Assembly (NCBI GenBank): GCA_034430155.1
Contig: DAOUET010000089.1
Span: 1-14,035, forward strand
From: DAOUET01 sp034430155
GTDB lineage: Bacteria > Chloroflexota > Anaerolineae > Anaerolineales > UBA4823
Reading direction: 5' to 3'
DNA: 14,035 bases
Part shown: positions 1 to 6,689 of the stretch, one piece after another
Position numbering within the stretch: position 1 is the stretch's first letter
Layout: every line of letters begins with the position of its first letter
Notes under the pieces: model-generated
The model's database searches: none
The model's input: only the letters and a program-made list of their open reading frames with translations
Told to the model about the DNA's origin: nothing
Made by a program: the position numbers and the translations under genes

Positions 1-41
1 GATTCCAACCAGCAACCCACCATCCGAAATTTATAATCCTG

Positions 42-113
<72 letters not shown>

Positions 114-143
114 ATGACCGGCCCTTCCGTCAGGCCGAGAAGG

Positions 144-216
144 TGCCGAGAGCCAGAATCGAACTGGCGACACCGTGATTTTCAGTCACGTGCTCTACCA
201 ACTGAGCTATCTCGGC
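144..216 (-). tRNA. tRNA-Phe (anticodon GAA)
   Basis: The minus strand gives a 73-nt cloverleaf. The acceptor arms GCCGAGA and TCTCGGC pair over 7 bp. The D loop is AGCTCAGTTGGTAGAGC, the anticodon stem-loop GTGACTGAAAATCAC carries anticodon GAA, and the T arm has the GTTCGATTC signature. After discriminator A the genome reads CCT, so CCA is not encoded. The 3' acceptor strand sequence occurs a second time 4 nt further downstream (positions 134-140), described under findings. It is the first gene of a two-tRNA unit behind the promoter at 252-280. Confidence 0.97.
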
Positions 217-251
217 CTAAACGATCGGCGTAAATTTGCCAACGCAGATAA

Positions 252-280
252 ATTTTACCCGCGGGGAGGGGGGTTGTCAA
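252..280 (-). promoter_or_regulatory. sigma-70-type promoter of the tRNA-Phe/tRNA-Gly unit
   Basis: On the minus strand a perfect -35 box TTGACA (275-280) is followed by a 17-bp GC-rich spacer and the -10 box TAAAAT (252-257). Transcription would start near position 245, about 28 nt before the 5' end of tRNA-Phe. This is the strongest promoter match in the window, as expected for a stable-RNA unit. Confidence 0.85.
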
Positions 281-372
281 GCAAAGCACCTTCACCTGGG
301 CAATTGGGTTCAGGCGATGGCTCCTACCCAACGATGGTAGATACAATTGTCCACCTTGGCAGGTAACGACCA

Positions 373-1149
373 TCACTTGATATTCAGGCCAGCGATTTCG
401 ATCCAGGCGGGCTGCAGATTAGCCAGGCTGCCAAAAGCCAGGCGACCGTCCGGGGGAAGGGCCGCATACTGGTTATCTACCCAGATAACCAGTCCCAGAG
501 GTGGGCGGGGGACAACCCCGCTCTCCAGGATGATTTTCCCATCGAGGGACAAAGAAACCGTATCGGAGAGCCAATTCAAGGTGTAGGTGTGCCAATCGGT
601 TGGCTGCAGAGTCATAATGGCAGAGTCCTGCTGAATAATTCGCGCTCCCAAACGGCGCATGAGGCGGGCGGCAGCCGGCCAAAAGGTGAAAGGCAAAGCC
701 GGTGCCCCCAAAGCCAGCAAGAAGGCAGGCAGCGCCGGAGAGCGGAAGGTGCTCGCCAGAGCGCCTTGAGCAGGCAAGTCGTCCCGCAATGAAAGGTAGT
801 TAGGAGGGGAGGCAAAGAAGAACCAAGCTGCGTTGGGCAAGGCCGGTAAATGCCGGGAGGCCCCTCCCAAAACCAACGAAAAGCTGAAAGGGTCATTCCA
901 CCAGCCAAAACCCCAGGTGCCGGGAATAACTTGATGGGAGGCGCGCGCCCGCAAGCTCAACCTCACAGGGGGTTTCCATGGAAAGCCTTTCCGGCTTAAA
1001 GCAGCGTAATCGTCCAGTTGAGCTAACCGGTAGCGCCCTTGGGGCCCAGAGGGGATCTCCAAATGCCAGCCATCTTCTGGCAAGGGTGTGCAACTGGCTT
1101 CAGTGCTTAATTTCGGCTGCAGGGGAGCGTAATCTTTTTGAGGGGCCAT
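373..1149 (-). CDS. hypothetical protein, probable concanavalin A-like lectin/glucanase fold
   Basis: 258 aa from an ATG with only a weak ribosome-binding site. No signal peptide or membrane segment is visible, so it is probably cytoplasmic. Two stretches resemble beta-strands of the GH16/LamG jelly-roll fold: GTWGFGWWNDPF near residues 77-88, and WHTYTLNWLSDTVSLSLDG near residues 186-204, which resembles the W-H-x-Y-x-x-x-W strand pair followed by the D-G-K turn of that fold. No GH16 catalytic ExDxxE motif can be seen, so a sugar-cleaving activity is not supported; binding or a structural role is as likely. It stands alone on the minus strand, divergent from the MBL-fold gene at 1220, with its 5' region overlapping that gene's promoter. 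The fold is inferred from sequence pattern and the function is unknown. Confidence 0.75.
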   Translation of the reverse strand: MAPQKDYAPLQPKLSTEASCTPLPEDGWHLEIPSGPQGRYRLAQLDDYAALSRKGFPWKPPVRLSLRARASHQVIPGTWGFGWWNDPFSFSLVLGGASRHLPALPNAAWFFFASPPNYLSLRDDLPAQGALASTFRSPALPAFLLALGAPALPFTFWPAAARLMRRLGARIIQQDSAIMTLQPTDWHTYTLNWLSDTVSLSLDGKIILESGVVPRPPLGLVIWVDNQYAALPPDGRLAFGSLANLQPAWIEIAGLNIK

Positions 1150-1161
1150 AATCTTATCTTT

Positions 1162-1191
1162 TTGACGTTCTGATCTCGGATGAAGTATAAT
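1162..1191 (+). promoter_or_regulatory. promoter of the MBL-fold/small-protein pair
   Basis: TTGACG (1162-1167), an 18-bp spacer and a perfect TATAAT (1186-1191). The expected start site is near 1198, giving a leader of about 20 nt with GGAGGT at 1211-1216, just before the ATG at 1220. The element begins 13 bp from the start codon of the divergent gene, so transcription of the two may interfere. A TATACT-like sequence lies on the opposite strand over the same bases, but without a good -35 partner. Confidence 0.75.
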
Positions 1192-1219
1192 CGTAAGACG
1201 CTAAAGAGCTGGAGGTCCT

Positions 1220-1867
1220 ATGGAAATTAATTGGTATGGTCATTCCTGTTTCCGGATAAGCGAGCGGGGTATGGCCACGGTGGTCACCGATCCTTATGAC
1301 CATAACCTGGTCGGCTACGAGCCACTCAAAATAAAAGCGGACATCGTCTCGATCAGCCACGAGGCCCCCGGACACAATTACATTGCAGCCGTCAAAGGAA
1401 GATCATACCTCATCACAGGTCCGGGCGAATATGAAATCGGCGGTGTTTTCATTACAGGCGTGCAAACAAACGGTCACGGCAAGGGTAGCTCATCCAATGA
1501 ACCTCCAAACACCTTGTACGTTTTTGATTACGACGGTTTGACGGTGGCCCATTTGGGCGATCTGCGCCGGGTACCTAGCCAGACAGAAATCGAAGCCTTA
1601 GGTGAAGTTCACATTGCCCTGGTGCCTGTGGGCGGCGGTGGAGGACTGATTGCCGCCAAAGCTGCTGAAATGGTCAGCCTGCTTGAGCCAGGTATTGTGA
1701 TCCCAATGCACTACAGCACACCGGCTTCTTCCCTAAAGCTGGCTCCTTTGAGCAAGTTCTTAAAAGAGATGGGCGCCGGCGATACCGAGGTTGAACCCTC
1801 CTTGAAAGTAAGCCGCACCACCGTTCCCAACGAAACGCGGGTTGTGGTGCTCGATTACAAACACTAG
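1220..1867 (+). CDS. metallo-beta-lactamase-fold protein (Lactamase_B_3 type) with degenerate metal motif
   Basis: 215 aa, cytoplasmic. The opening WYGHSCFRI and TDPY (residues 5-26) match the first strands of the UPF0173/Lactamase_B_3 branch of the metallo-beta-lactamase superfamily. The later HLGDL (111-115) and PMHYS (162-166) match the conserved Asp and final His motifs. The central metal motif, normally H-x-H-x-D-H, reads H47-E-A49-P-G51-H52: the second His is Ala and the Asp is Gly. H47, H52, D114 and H164 remain. A standard two-metal hydrolase centre is therefore unlikely; one metal, another metal or loss of catalysis are possible. The gene ends 18 bp before the next gene, which probably shares its transcript. 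Fold assignment is secure; activity is unknown. Confidence 0.88.
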   Translation: MEINWYGHSCFRISERGMATVVTDPYDHNLVGYEPLKIKADIVSISHEAPGHNYIAAVKGRSYLITGPGEYEIGGVFITGVQTNGHGKGSSSNEPPNTLYVFDYDGLTVAHLGDLRRVPSQTEIEALGEVHIALVPVGGGGGLIAAKAAEMVSLLEPGIVIPMHYSTPASSLKLAPLSKFLKEMGAGDTEVEPSLKVSRTTVPNETRVVVLDYKH

Positions 1868-1885
1868 CGGTTCAGGAGCAAAAAA

Positions 1886-2191
1886 GTGGCTGTTAAATTA
1901 CTTATGTCATGGGATATTTTACCGGGACGCGAACAAGAATATTTCGAATTTGTGGTGCGAGACTTTATCCCCGGGATGCAACGCCTGGGCCTTGAACCGA
2001 CGGACGCCTGGTTCACCATGTACGGAGAAAACCAACCTCAAATCATTACCGGCGCACTGATGCCCAATCAGCAGGCCATAAAAAAGGTGCTGGATTCAGA
2101 AGACTGGCAAGACCTGACGGAACGATTGTTGAAGTACGTGGAGGGGTTTTCAACAAAGATCGTGCCCGCTCGCAAGGGCTTTCAATTGTAA
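1886..2191 (+). CDS. small conserved protein, possible dimeric alpha/beta-barrel (ABM/NIPSNAP-like)
   Basis: 101 aa starting at GTG; AGGAG at 1874-1878, 7 nt upstream, supports this start. The pattern is strand (VKLLMSWDILPG), helix (REQEYFEFVVRDFIPGMQRLGL), strand pair (DAWFTMYGE and QIITGALM), helix and a final strand, which resembles the ferredoxin-like dimeric barrel of ABM, EthD or NIPSNAP domains. No catalytic residues can be assigned. It follows the MBL-fold gene by 18 bp in the same direction and is probably translated from the same message, hinting at a linked but unknown role. The fold is inferred from length and pattern only. Confidence 0.72.
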   Translation: MAVKLLMSWDILPGREQEYFEFVVRDFIPGMQRLGLEPTDAWFTMYGENQPQIITGALMPNQQAIKKVLDSEDWQDLTERLLKYVEGFSTKIVPARKGFQL

Positions 2192-2213
2192 ACTCAAGTA
2201 TTAATCCAGTGCA

Positions 2214-2254
2214 GCCTGGAATCTCTTGTCAATATCCATGCCAGGCCTTTTATT
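2214..2254 (+). terminator. weak hairpin plus T-rich tail after the MBL-fold pair
   Basis: GCCTGG (2214-2219) pairs with CCAGGC (2241-2246) around a 21-nt loop and is followed by CTTTTATT. The stem is short and the loop long, so the call is tentative. The same bases could instead be a promoter for mutY: TTGTCA (2226-2231), 17 bp, TTTATT (2249-2254). The sequence does not decide between these. Confidence 0.35.
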
Positions 2255-2290
2255 GTTCTGGAACCCGCTATCCATTCTCACGAATAATTG

Positions 2291-3349
2291 ATGCCTTCCC
2301 CTTTGGCAATTCGGCTACTCGAGTGGTACGCCCAGCATGCTCGCCAGTTACCCTGGCGCAGACAATCCGACCCGTACGCCCTATGGGTCTCTGAAATCAT
2401 GCTGCAACAAACCCGCGTGGAGACGGTGATCCCCTACTTCCAGCGCTGGATGGCGCGCTTTCCCAATATCGAGACGCTCGCCAGGGCTTCCCAGCAGGAA
2501 GTGCTTAGGAATTGGGAAGGATTGGGATATTACAGCCGGGCACGAAATCTGCACCAGGCAGCCCAGATGGTGGTTCGCGAACATGGCGGCGCTTTACCGC
2601 GCCAGGTAGAAGTCCTGCGCCGCTTACCTGGCATCGGGCGATATACTTCAGCCGCCCTGGCTTCCATCGCTTTTGGGGCAGACGAAGCTACCCTGGACGG
2701 CAATATCCGGCGAGTGCTGGCCCGATTTTTCGACGTAAGTTTGCCAGTGCGCTCAGGTGGTGGCGAAAAAATGCTGTGGGATCTGGCTCGGGCGAACCTG
2801 CCTCCCGGAAAAGCCAGCCAGTACAACCAGGCGCTGATGGATCTGGGAGCGACGATCTGCACCCAACACGATCCAGATTGCCTGCATTGCCCATTTGTGG
2901 ATATCTGCACGGCATATAGGCTGGGCAACCAGGCCGACCGCCCGGTAAAAGGAACCAGGCTGGCGATCCCCCATCATGTTGTCACGGCGGCGGTGATCCA
3001 AAAGGATGGGCAAGTTTTGATCGCCCAACGACCACAAAAAGGCTTGTTGGGCGGCTTGTGGGAATTCCCGGGAGGCAAGCTGCGATCTGGTGAAAATTTA
3101 ACAGGTTGCGTACAGCGCGAAATCCGGGAAGAATTGGGTGTGGAGATCTCTGTGGGAGGCTCATTAGGCACCTACAAGCACGCTTACACCCATTTTCGCA
3201 TCACCCTACACGCCTTCCGCTGTAGGTTGGCTAGCGGTGAGCCACGCAAGCGGGAGCACCAGGCCATCAATTGGGTAGCTCCGCAAGAACTATCCAACTA
3301 CCCGATGGGAAAAGTTGACAGGCAAATTGCCAAAGCCCTGGTACACTAG
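2291..3349 (+). CDS. mutY: A/G-specific adenine glycosylase MutY
   Basis: Removes adenine mispaired with 8-oxoguanine in base-excision repair. 352 aa from the ATG at 2291; a TTG lies directly before it and no clear ribosome-binding site marks either. The domains are in the usual order. SEIMLQQTRVETV carries the catalytic Glu (E35). The helix-hairpin-helix LPGIGRYTSAAL begins at residue 112. TLDGNIRRVL contains the catalytic Asp (D136). The 4Fe-4S ligands C190, C197, C200 and C206 follow the C-x6-C-x2-C-x5-C spacing. The C-terminal NUDIX-like recognition domain keeps a full Nudix box (262-284, G-x5-E-x7-REIREELGV) and the HAYTHF loop (297-302) that reads the 8-oxoG partner. Length is normal. 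It leads a same-strand group with the M19 gene 45 bp downstream. Confidence 0.97.
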   Translation: MPSPLAIRLLEWYAQHARQLPWRRQSDPYALWVSEIMLQQTRVETVIPYFQRWMARFPNIETLARASQQEVLRNWEGLGYYSRARNLHQAAQMVVREHGGALPRQVEVLRRLPGIGRYTSAALASIAFGADEATLDGNIRRVLARFFDVSLPVRSGGGEKMLWDLARANLPPGKASQYNQALMDLGATICTQHDPDCLHCPFVDICTAYRLGNQADRPVKGTRLAIPHHVVTAAVIQKDGQVLIAQRPQKGLLGGLWEFPGGKLRSGENLTGCVQREIREELGVEISVGGSLGTYKHAYTHFRITLHAFRCRLASGEPRKREHQAINWVAPQELSNYPMGKVDRQIAKALVH

Positions 3350-3394
3350 GCTGCACACTTCCCGTAAAGAGATCAGATGGGAGCAAACAGGTAA

Positions 3395-4477
3395 ATGTTA
3401 CTGGTAGACGCTCATCAAGACTTAGCTTGGAATATGCTGACATTTGGCCGAGATTACACCCTGGCTGCCGAAGAAACCCGCCATCGCGAGCAGGGCAGCG
3501 AAACCCCTCAACACAACGGCGACACCTTACTCGGTTATCCGGATTACCAGCGCGGCCAGGTAGCGGTTGTGTTTGCCACCTTGTTCGCAGCCCCCGCCCG
3601 ACGCAGGTACGGTGATTGGGACCGATTATGCTATACCACCGGCGAACAGGCATACAGCTTGTACAGCGCCCAGTTGGATGCTTATCACCGTCTGACTGAC
3701 GAACATCCCGAGAAATTTCGTCTGATCTCCTGGTTAGATGACCTGGAAGAGGTGCTCAAGCATTGGGAGAAGCTGGATGAGCAGGAACATCCGGTTGGTC
3801 TGGTGATATTAATGGAAGGCGCCGAGGGTGTCCGCCATACCGACGAATTAGAAGAATGGTGGCAGCGAGGTGTGCGTTTAATCGGTCCAGCCTGGGCAAG
3901 CACCCGCTTTTGTGGTGGGACGGGCGAGCCAGGCCCGCTGACAAAGGAAGGCTACACCCTGCTGGAAGCCATGTCAGATTATAGTTTCGTCTTAGACCTG
4001 AGTCATATGGACGAAAAAGCTGCCCTGCAGGCGCTCGATTTCTACCCCGGGAAAATCGTCGTGACACACGCCAACGCCGTAGCGCTGCTCAAGGGGATCG
4101 AAAGCAACCGCTTCCTGAGCGATCGCCTGATACGGGGCTTGATCGAACGTGACGGCATTATCGGTGTGGTGCCTTTTAACCGCTTCTTGGTCTCCGGCTG
4201 GACCGCCAACGACGGGCGAGAAGCTGTCAATCTAGACCAGCTGGTCTCCCAAATAGACTATATCTGCCAGATAGCCGGCAACCCTCATCATGTCGGCATT
4301 GGCAGCGACTTTGATGGCGGCTTCGGCCTGCAAGGGGTACCCGCTGGAATCGACACGATTGCAGACCTGCAGAAATTAGCGCCCCTCTTAGCCACCAAAA
4401 GCTACCATGATGACGATATCGCTGGCATCCTGGGCGGCAACTGGCTGCAGCTGCTGAAGAGATCCCTTCCAGAATAG
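3395..4477 (+). CDS. dipeptidase-family protein (peptidase M19, renal dipeptidase type)
   Basis: 360 aa, no signal peptide, so probably a cytoplasmic zinc peptidase-like amidohydrolase. The metal-centre motifs of family M19 are present in order: H7-Q-D9 at the N-terminus, E141 in MEGAEG, H204 in DLSHM, H225 in VVTHAN and D305 in IGSDFDG. In the characterised renal enzyme the LTLTH segment supplies a His that binds the substrate; here the aligned stretch reads RLIGPAWASTRF, with Trp at or near that place, so substrate preference may differ from simple dipeptides. GGGAG-type bases (3379-3383) lie 11 nt before the ATG. It sits between mutY (45 bp) and a membrane-protein gene (2 bp), implying one transcript. 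Family membership is firm; the substrate is not known. Confidence 0.93.
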   Translation: MLLVDAHQDLAWNMLTFGRDYTLAAEETRHREQGSETPQHNGDTLLGYPDYQRGQVAVVFATLFAAPARRRYGDWDRLCYTTGEQAYSLYSAQLDAYHRLTDEHPEKFRLISWLDDLEEVLKHWEKLDEQEHPVGLVILMEGAEGVRHTDELEEWWQRGVRLIGPAWASTRFCGGTGEPGPLTKEGYTLLEAMSDYSFVLDLSHMDEKAALQALDFYPGKIVVTHANAVALLKGIESNRFLSDRLIRGLIERDGIIGVVPFNRFLVSGWTANDGREAVNLDQLVSQIDYICQIAGNPHHVGIGSDFDGGFGLQGVPAGIDTIADLQKLAPLLATKSYHDDDIAGILGGNWLQLLKRSLPE

Positions 4478-4479
4478 CC

Positions 4480-5004
4480 ATGAATGAGATACCCACCCGA
4501 CCAATCAATCGACGTCTGCGCATTCGCTCGGGGCTGGCCTCGACCATCTTTGGCTTTCTGATCTTCTTGTTGGGGGCGGATCCCGGCCTGTTCAATCTGG
4601 ATCGTAGCCCGGTAACCGGCTTTGTTCAGATCGCCGTATTTCTGGTCGGCCTGGCGATCATCTGCATTGGGGGCTATATCACTCTGAACGGCTTGTGGAA
4701 CGGTTATCCAAAAACCATTGCAGCTGACTTCGGGCTGCGGCTGGTCAGCACAGGCTATGTCATCGCAGTAATCTCCGGAATGGCCGACGTATTCGGGTTG
4801 GGCAGCCAGCCCTGGCCTAAGATCCCTTATTTCGGTCCATGGCAGGTGCGCGGCGTGATGCTGGGGCAGGCGGTGATCGCGCTAGGCTTTTTGTTGCTGA
4901 TCCCACCGCGCTCGCGCAGAGGCCTATGGGACCACCAACGCCTTGCACCCCCTGACAACCACGCTGAAGAAGACCAAGTCAAACCAGAGATTCTGTTGGA
5001 GTGA
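4480..5004 (+). CDS. hypothetical four-helix membrane protein
   Basis: 174 aa. Four hydrophobic segments lie near residues 18-36, 47-69, 84-106 and 121-142. The N-terminus is Arg-rich (RRLRIR) and the C-terminal tail charged (about 30 residues), which suggests that both ends face the cytoplasm. The ATG lies 2 bp after the stop of the M19 gene, so translation is probably coupled. No recognisable motif or family was found, and no function is proposed; it may be a membrane partner of the upstream peptidase or simply a co-transcribed neighbour. Confidence 0.82.
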   Translation: MNEIPTRPINRRLRIRSGLASTIFGFLIFLLGADPGLFNLDRSPVTGFVQIAVFLVGLAIICIGGYITLNGLWNGYPKTIAADFGLRLVSTGYVIAVISGMADVFGLGSQPWPKIPYFGPWQVRGVMLGQAVIALGFLLLIPPRSRRGLWDHQRLAPPDNHAEEDQVKPEILLE

Positions 5005-5116
5005 ACCGCTTTTTCCGCGTTAATCAGCGTCCAAATCAAATCCGGGCTGAGCTGTTACCATTAAAGAATGATTTCTTATCCCAAATTTACGTTTTTATTA
5101 ATCGCGCAGCTCAAAC

Positions 5117-5123
5117 AGGAGGT
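5117..5123 (+). promoter_or_regulatory. ribosome-binding site of the UPF0173 gene
   Basis: AGGAGGT is a full anti-Shine-Dalgarno match, 5 nt before the ATG at 5129, the strongest such site in the window. No convincing -35/-10 pair was found in the 124 bp upstream gap. Confidence 0.8.
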
Positions 5124-5128
5124 AAACC

Positions 5129-5815
5129 ATGCGCACAAAAGTTACCTGGCTTGGCCACGCGGCTTTGTTCCTTGAAACCGACGGCTATAAAATCATCGTC
5201 GACCCCTATTTGAAAGGCAACCCGGCCGCCACGGTCAAGCCAGAAGAAGTTAACCCGGATTTCATCCTCATCAGCCACGGCCACAACGACCATGTGGGCG
5301 ACGCGGTCGCCATTGCCAAGCGCAGCGGGGCAAAGGTGATCGCCAACGCCGAGATAAGCGGCTGGCTGGCCAAGCAAGGCTTGACGACCCATGGCCAGCA
5401 CCTGGGGGGCGGGTATAAGCACCCCTTCGGCTACCTGAAGCTGACCCTGGCGATCCACGGCTCGGGCCTGCCGGATGGCTCCTACGGCGGCAACCCGGCC
5501 GGCTTTCTGCTCACCACCAACGACGGAAAGAAGATTTACATGGCCTGCGACACCGGCCTGTTTGGCGACATGCGCCTGATCGGCGAGGAAGGCCTCGACC
5601 TGGCCGTGCTGCCCATCGGCGACAACTACACCATGGGCCCCGACGACGCCCTGCGGGCGGTGAAATTGCTCCAGCCCAAGAACGTCATCCCCATCCACTA
5701 CAACACCTGGGAACTGATCGCCCAGGACCCCAACGAGTGGGCCAGGCGGGTGGAAGCGGAAACCAGCGCCAAAGTACACGTGTTGAAGCCGGGGCAGAGT
5801 TTCACCCTATCTTAA
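5129..5815 (+). CDS. UPF0173-family metal-dependent hydrolase (MBL fold)
   Basis: 228 aa, cytoplasmic, the normal length for UPF0173 (YtkL-like) proteins. It opens with WLGHAALFLETDG and VDPYL. The metal motif is intact: H50-G-H52-N-D54-H55. Further ligands are H110 in LAIHGSG, D141 in MACDTGLFGD and H190 in IPIHYNTW, consistent with a two-metal hydrolase. The physiological substrate of this family is not established. It is a distant paralogue of the MBL-fold protein at 1220, which has lost part of the motif. Codon third positions are almost all G or C (a sampled run near 5600-5710 is nearly free of A/T), clearly higher than in mutY or the M19 gene, which could mean high expression or a different origin. 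It appears to be a single gene. Confidence 0.94.
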   Translation: MRTKVTWLGHAALFLETDGYKIIVDPYLKGNPAATVKPEEVNPDFILISHGHNDHVGDAVAIAKRSGAKVIANAEISGWLAKQGLTTHGQHLGGGYKHPFGYLKLTLAIHGSGLPDGSYGGNPAGFLLTTNDGKKIYMACDTGLFGDMRLIGEEGLDLAVLPIGDNYTMGPDDALRAVKLLQPKNVIPIHYNTWELIAQDPNEWARRVEAETSAKVHVLKPGQSFTLS

Positions 5816-5903
5816 GGCAAGCAAAAACAACTCGAGAGTCTGTTTCCTCCTGCAGATCCATCATCAGGATTGATAGCCTGAATCTGTGGGAGGTATTGTA
5901 CTT

Positions 5904-5912
5904 TGATATAAT
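5904..5912 (+). promoter_or_regulatory. extended -10 promoter of the sulfite-oxidase-like gene
   Basis: TGATATAAT is a perfect TATAAT with an upstream TG one base away, the extended -10 arrangement that can work without a good -35 box; none is seen. The start site would be near 5919, giving a very short leader with GGAGG at 5923-5927, 5 nt before the ATG at 5933. Confidence 0.55.
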
Positions 5913-5932
5913 TCGCTCTATTGGAGGCGATT

Positions 5933-6571
5933 ATGTTTGAGAGTGTCTCTCGACGCAAGCAAGATGAGGAGCGCCTGAAGCAAGAAGGGCGCCTCCCGCC
6001 AGGCCAGTCGCTGACCCAGAAATTCCCCGTGCTGCATTATGGCCCGGTGCCGCGCTTCAACCCGGCTACCTGGGATTTTCGTGTGTGGGGTCAGGTGGAA
6101 AACGAGGTGCAATGGACCTGGGAGGAGCTCAACCAGCTCCCGCGCACAAAGGTGAAGATGGACATCCACTGCGTGACGCGCTGGAGCAAGTTTGACACGG
6201 TATGGGAAGGTGTATCGGTGCACACGCTGGTTCAGCAGGGTATTATCAAACTGCTACCCAGCGCCAAATTCGTAGTGCAACACGCCGATTACGGCTTCAC
6301 CGTCAACCTGCCACTGCAGGTGGTTTTGCAGGACAACTTTCTGCTGGCGACCCACTTCAACGGCGAACCGCTCACCCCCGATCACGGTTACCCGCTGCGC
6401 GGTGTAATTGGATACCTCCCCGGCCGCGACGATCTGAAAACGCCTTACTTCTGGAAGGGCGCCAAGTGGCTGCGCGGGCTGGAGTTCCTGGCTCAAGACC
6501 GCCTGGGCTTCTGGGAGCAGGCTGGCTACCACAACCAGGCCGACGTGTGGAAGGAAGAGCGCTTTAGGTAA
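5933..6571 (+). CDS. sulfite oxidase-like molybdopterin oxidoreductase
   Basis: 212 aa, starting at the ATG with GGAGG 5 nt upstream. The TTG at 5921 also opens the frame but would put the ribosome-binding site inside the gene. The protein is a stand-alone molybdopterin-binding domain of the sulfite oxidase family (Oxidored_molyb type, like B. subtilis YuiH). MDIHCVTRWSKFD holds the expected molybdenum-ligand Cys (C80). HGYPLRGVIG (151-160) and KWLRGLEF (178-185) match later conserved motifs. There is no Tat or Sec signal, no heme domain and no MsrQ-like membrane partner nearby, so it is not a periplasmic MsrP and is probably cytoplasmic. The substrate is unknown. It shares the GC-rich codon use of the preceding gene. 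Confidence 0.93.
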   Translation: MFESVSRRKQDEERLKQEGRLPPGQSLTQKFPVLHYGPVPRFNPATWDFRVWGQVENEVQWTWEELNQLPRTKVKMDIHCVTRWSKFDTVWEGVSVHTLVQQGIIKLLPSAKFVVQHADYGFTVNLPLQVVLQDNFLLATHFNGEPLTPDHGYPLRGVIGYLPGRDDLKTPYFWKGAKWLRGLEFLAQDRLGFWEQAGYHNQADVWKEERFR

Positions 6572-6689
6572 TCCAGCATGTGGGTGTCTGTTTTACCATT
6601 AAGTATTGAGGGTTAACGGATGGCAGGTAGCATTCCTTTGACACCTTTCTACAGAGGATAAGGAAGGATTAAAAAATGGAGGTTAACTC

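Noticed and set aside
5055..5101. Possible promoters (TTACCA, TTCTTA, TATTAA) and a small AAGAA/TTCTT repeat before the UPF0173 gene
   Set aside because: Each pairing matches the consensus poorly, and a 5-bp repeat is expected by chance.
5111..5779. 222-aa minus-strand open frame opposite the UPF0173 gene
   Set aside because: It mirrors the very GC-rich third positions of the real gene, and its Val/Gly/Asp-rich translation has no domain.
5055..6602. Shared 10-mer TTACCATTAA in two intergenic regions
   Set aside because: Short, AT-rich and not at a constant distance from either gene; chance is sufficient.
6578..6616. 12-codon open frame upstream of tldD, considered as a leader peptide or peptide precursor
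   Set aside because: No ribosome-binding site, no regulatory codon run and no attenuator structure after it.
6638..6643. Perfect TTGACA before tldD
   Set aside because: No -10-like hexamer at 15-19 bp; the only AT-rich options are at wrong spacing.
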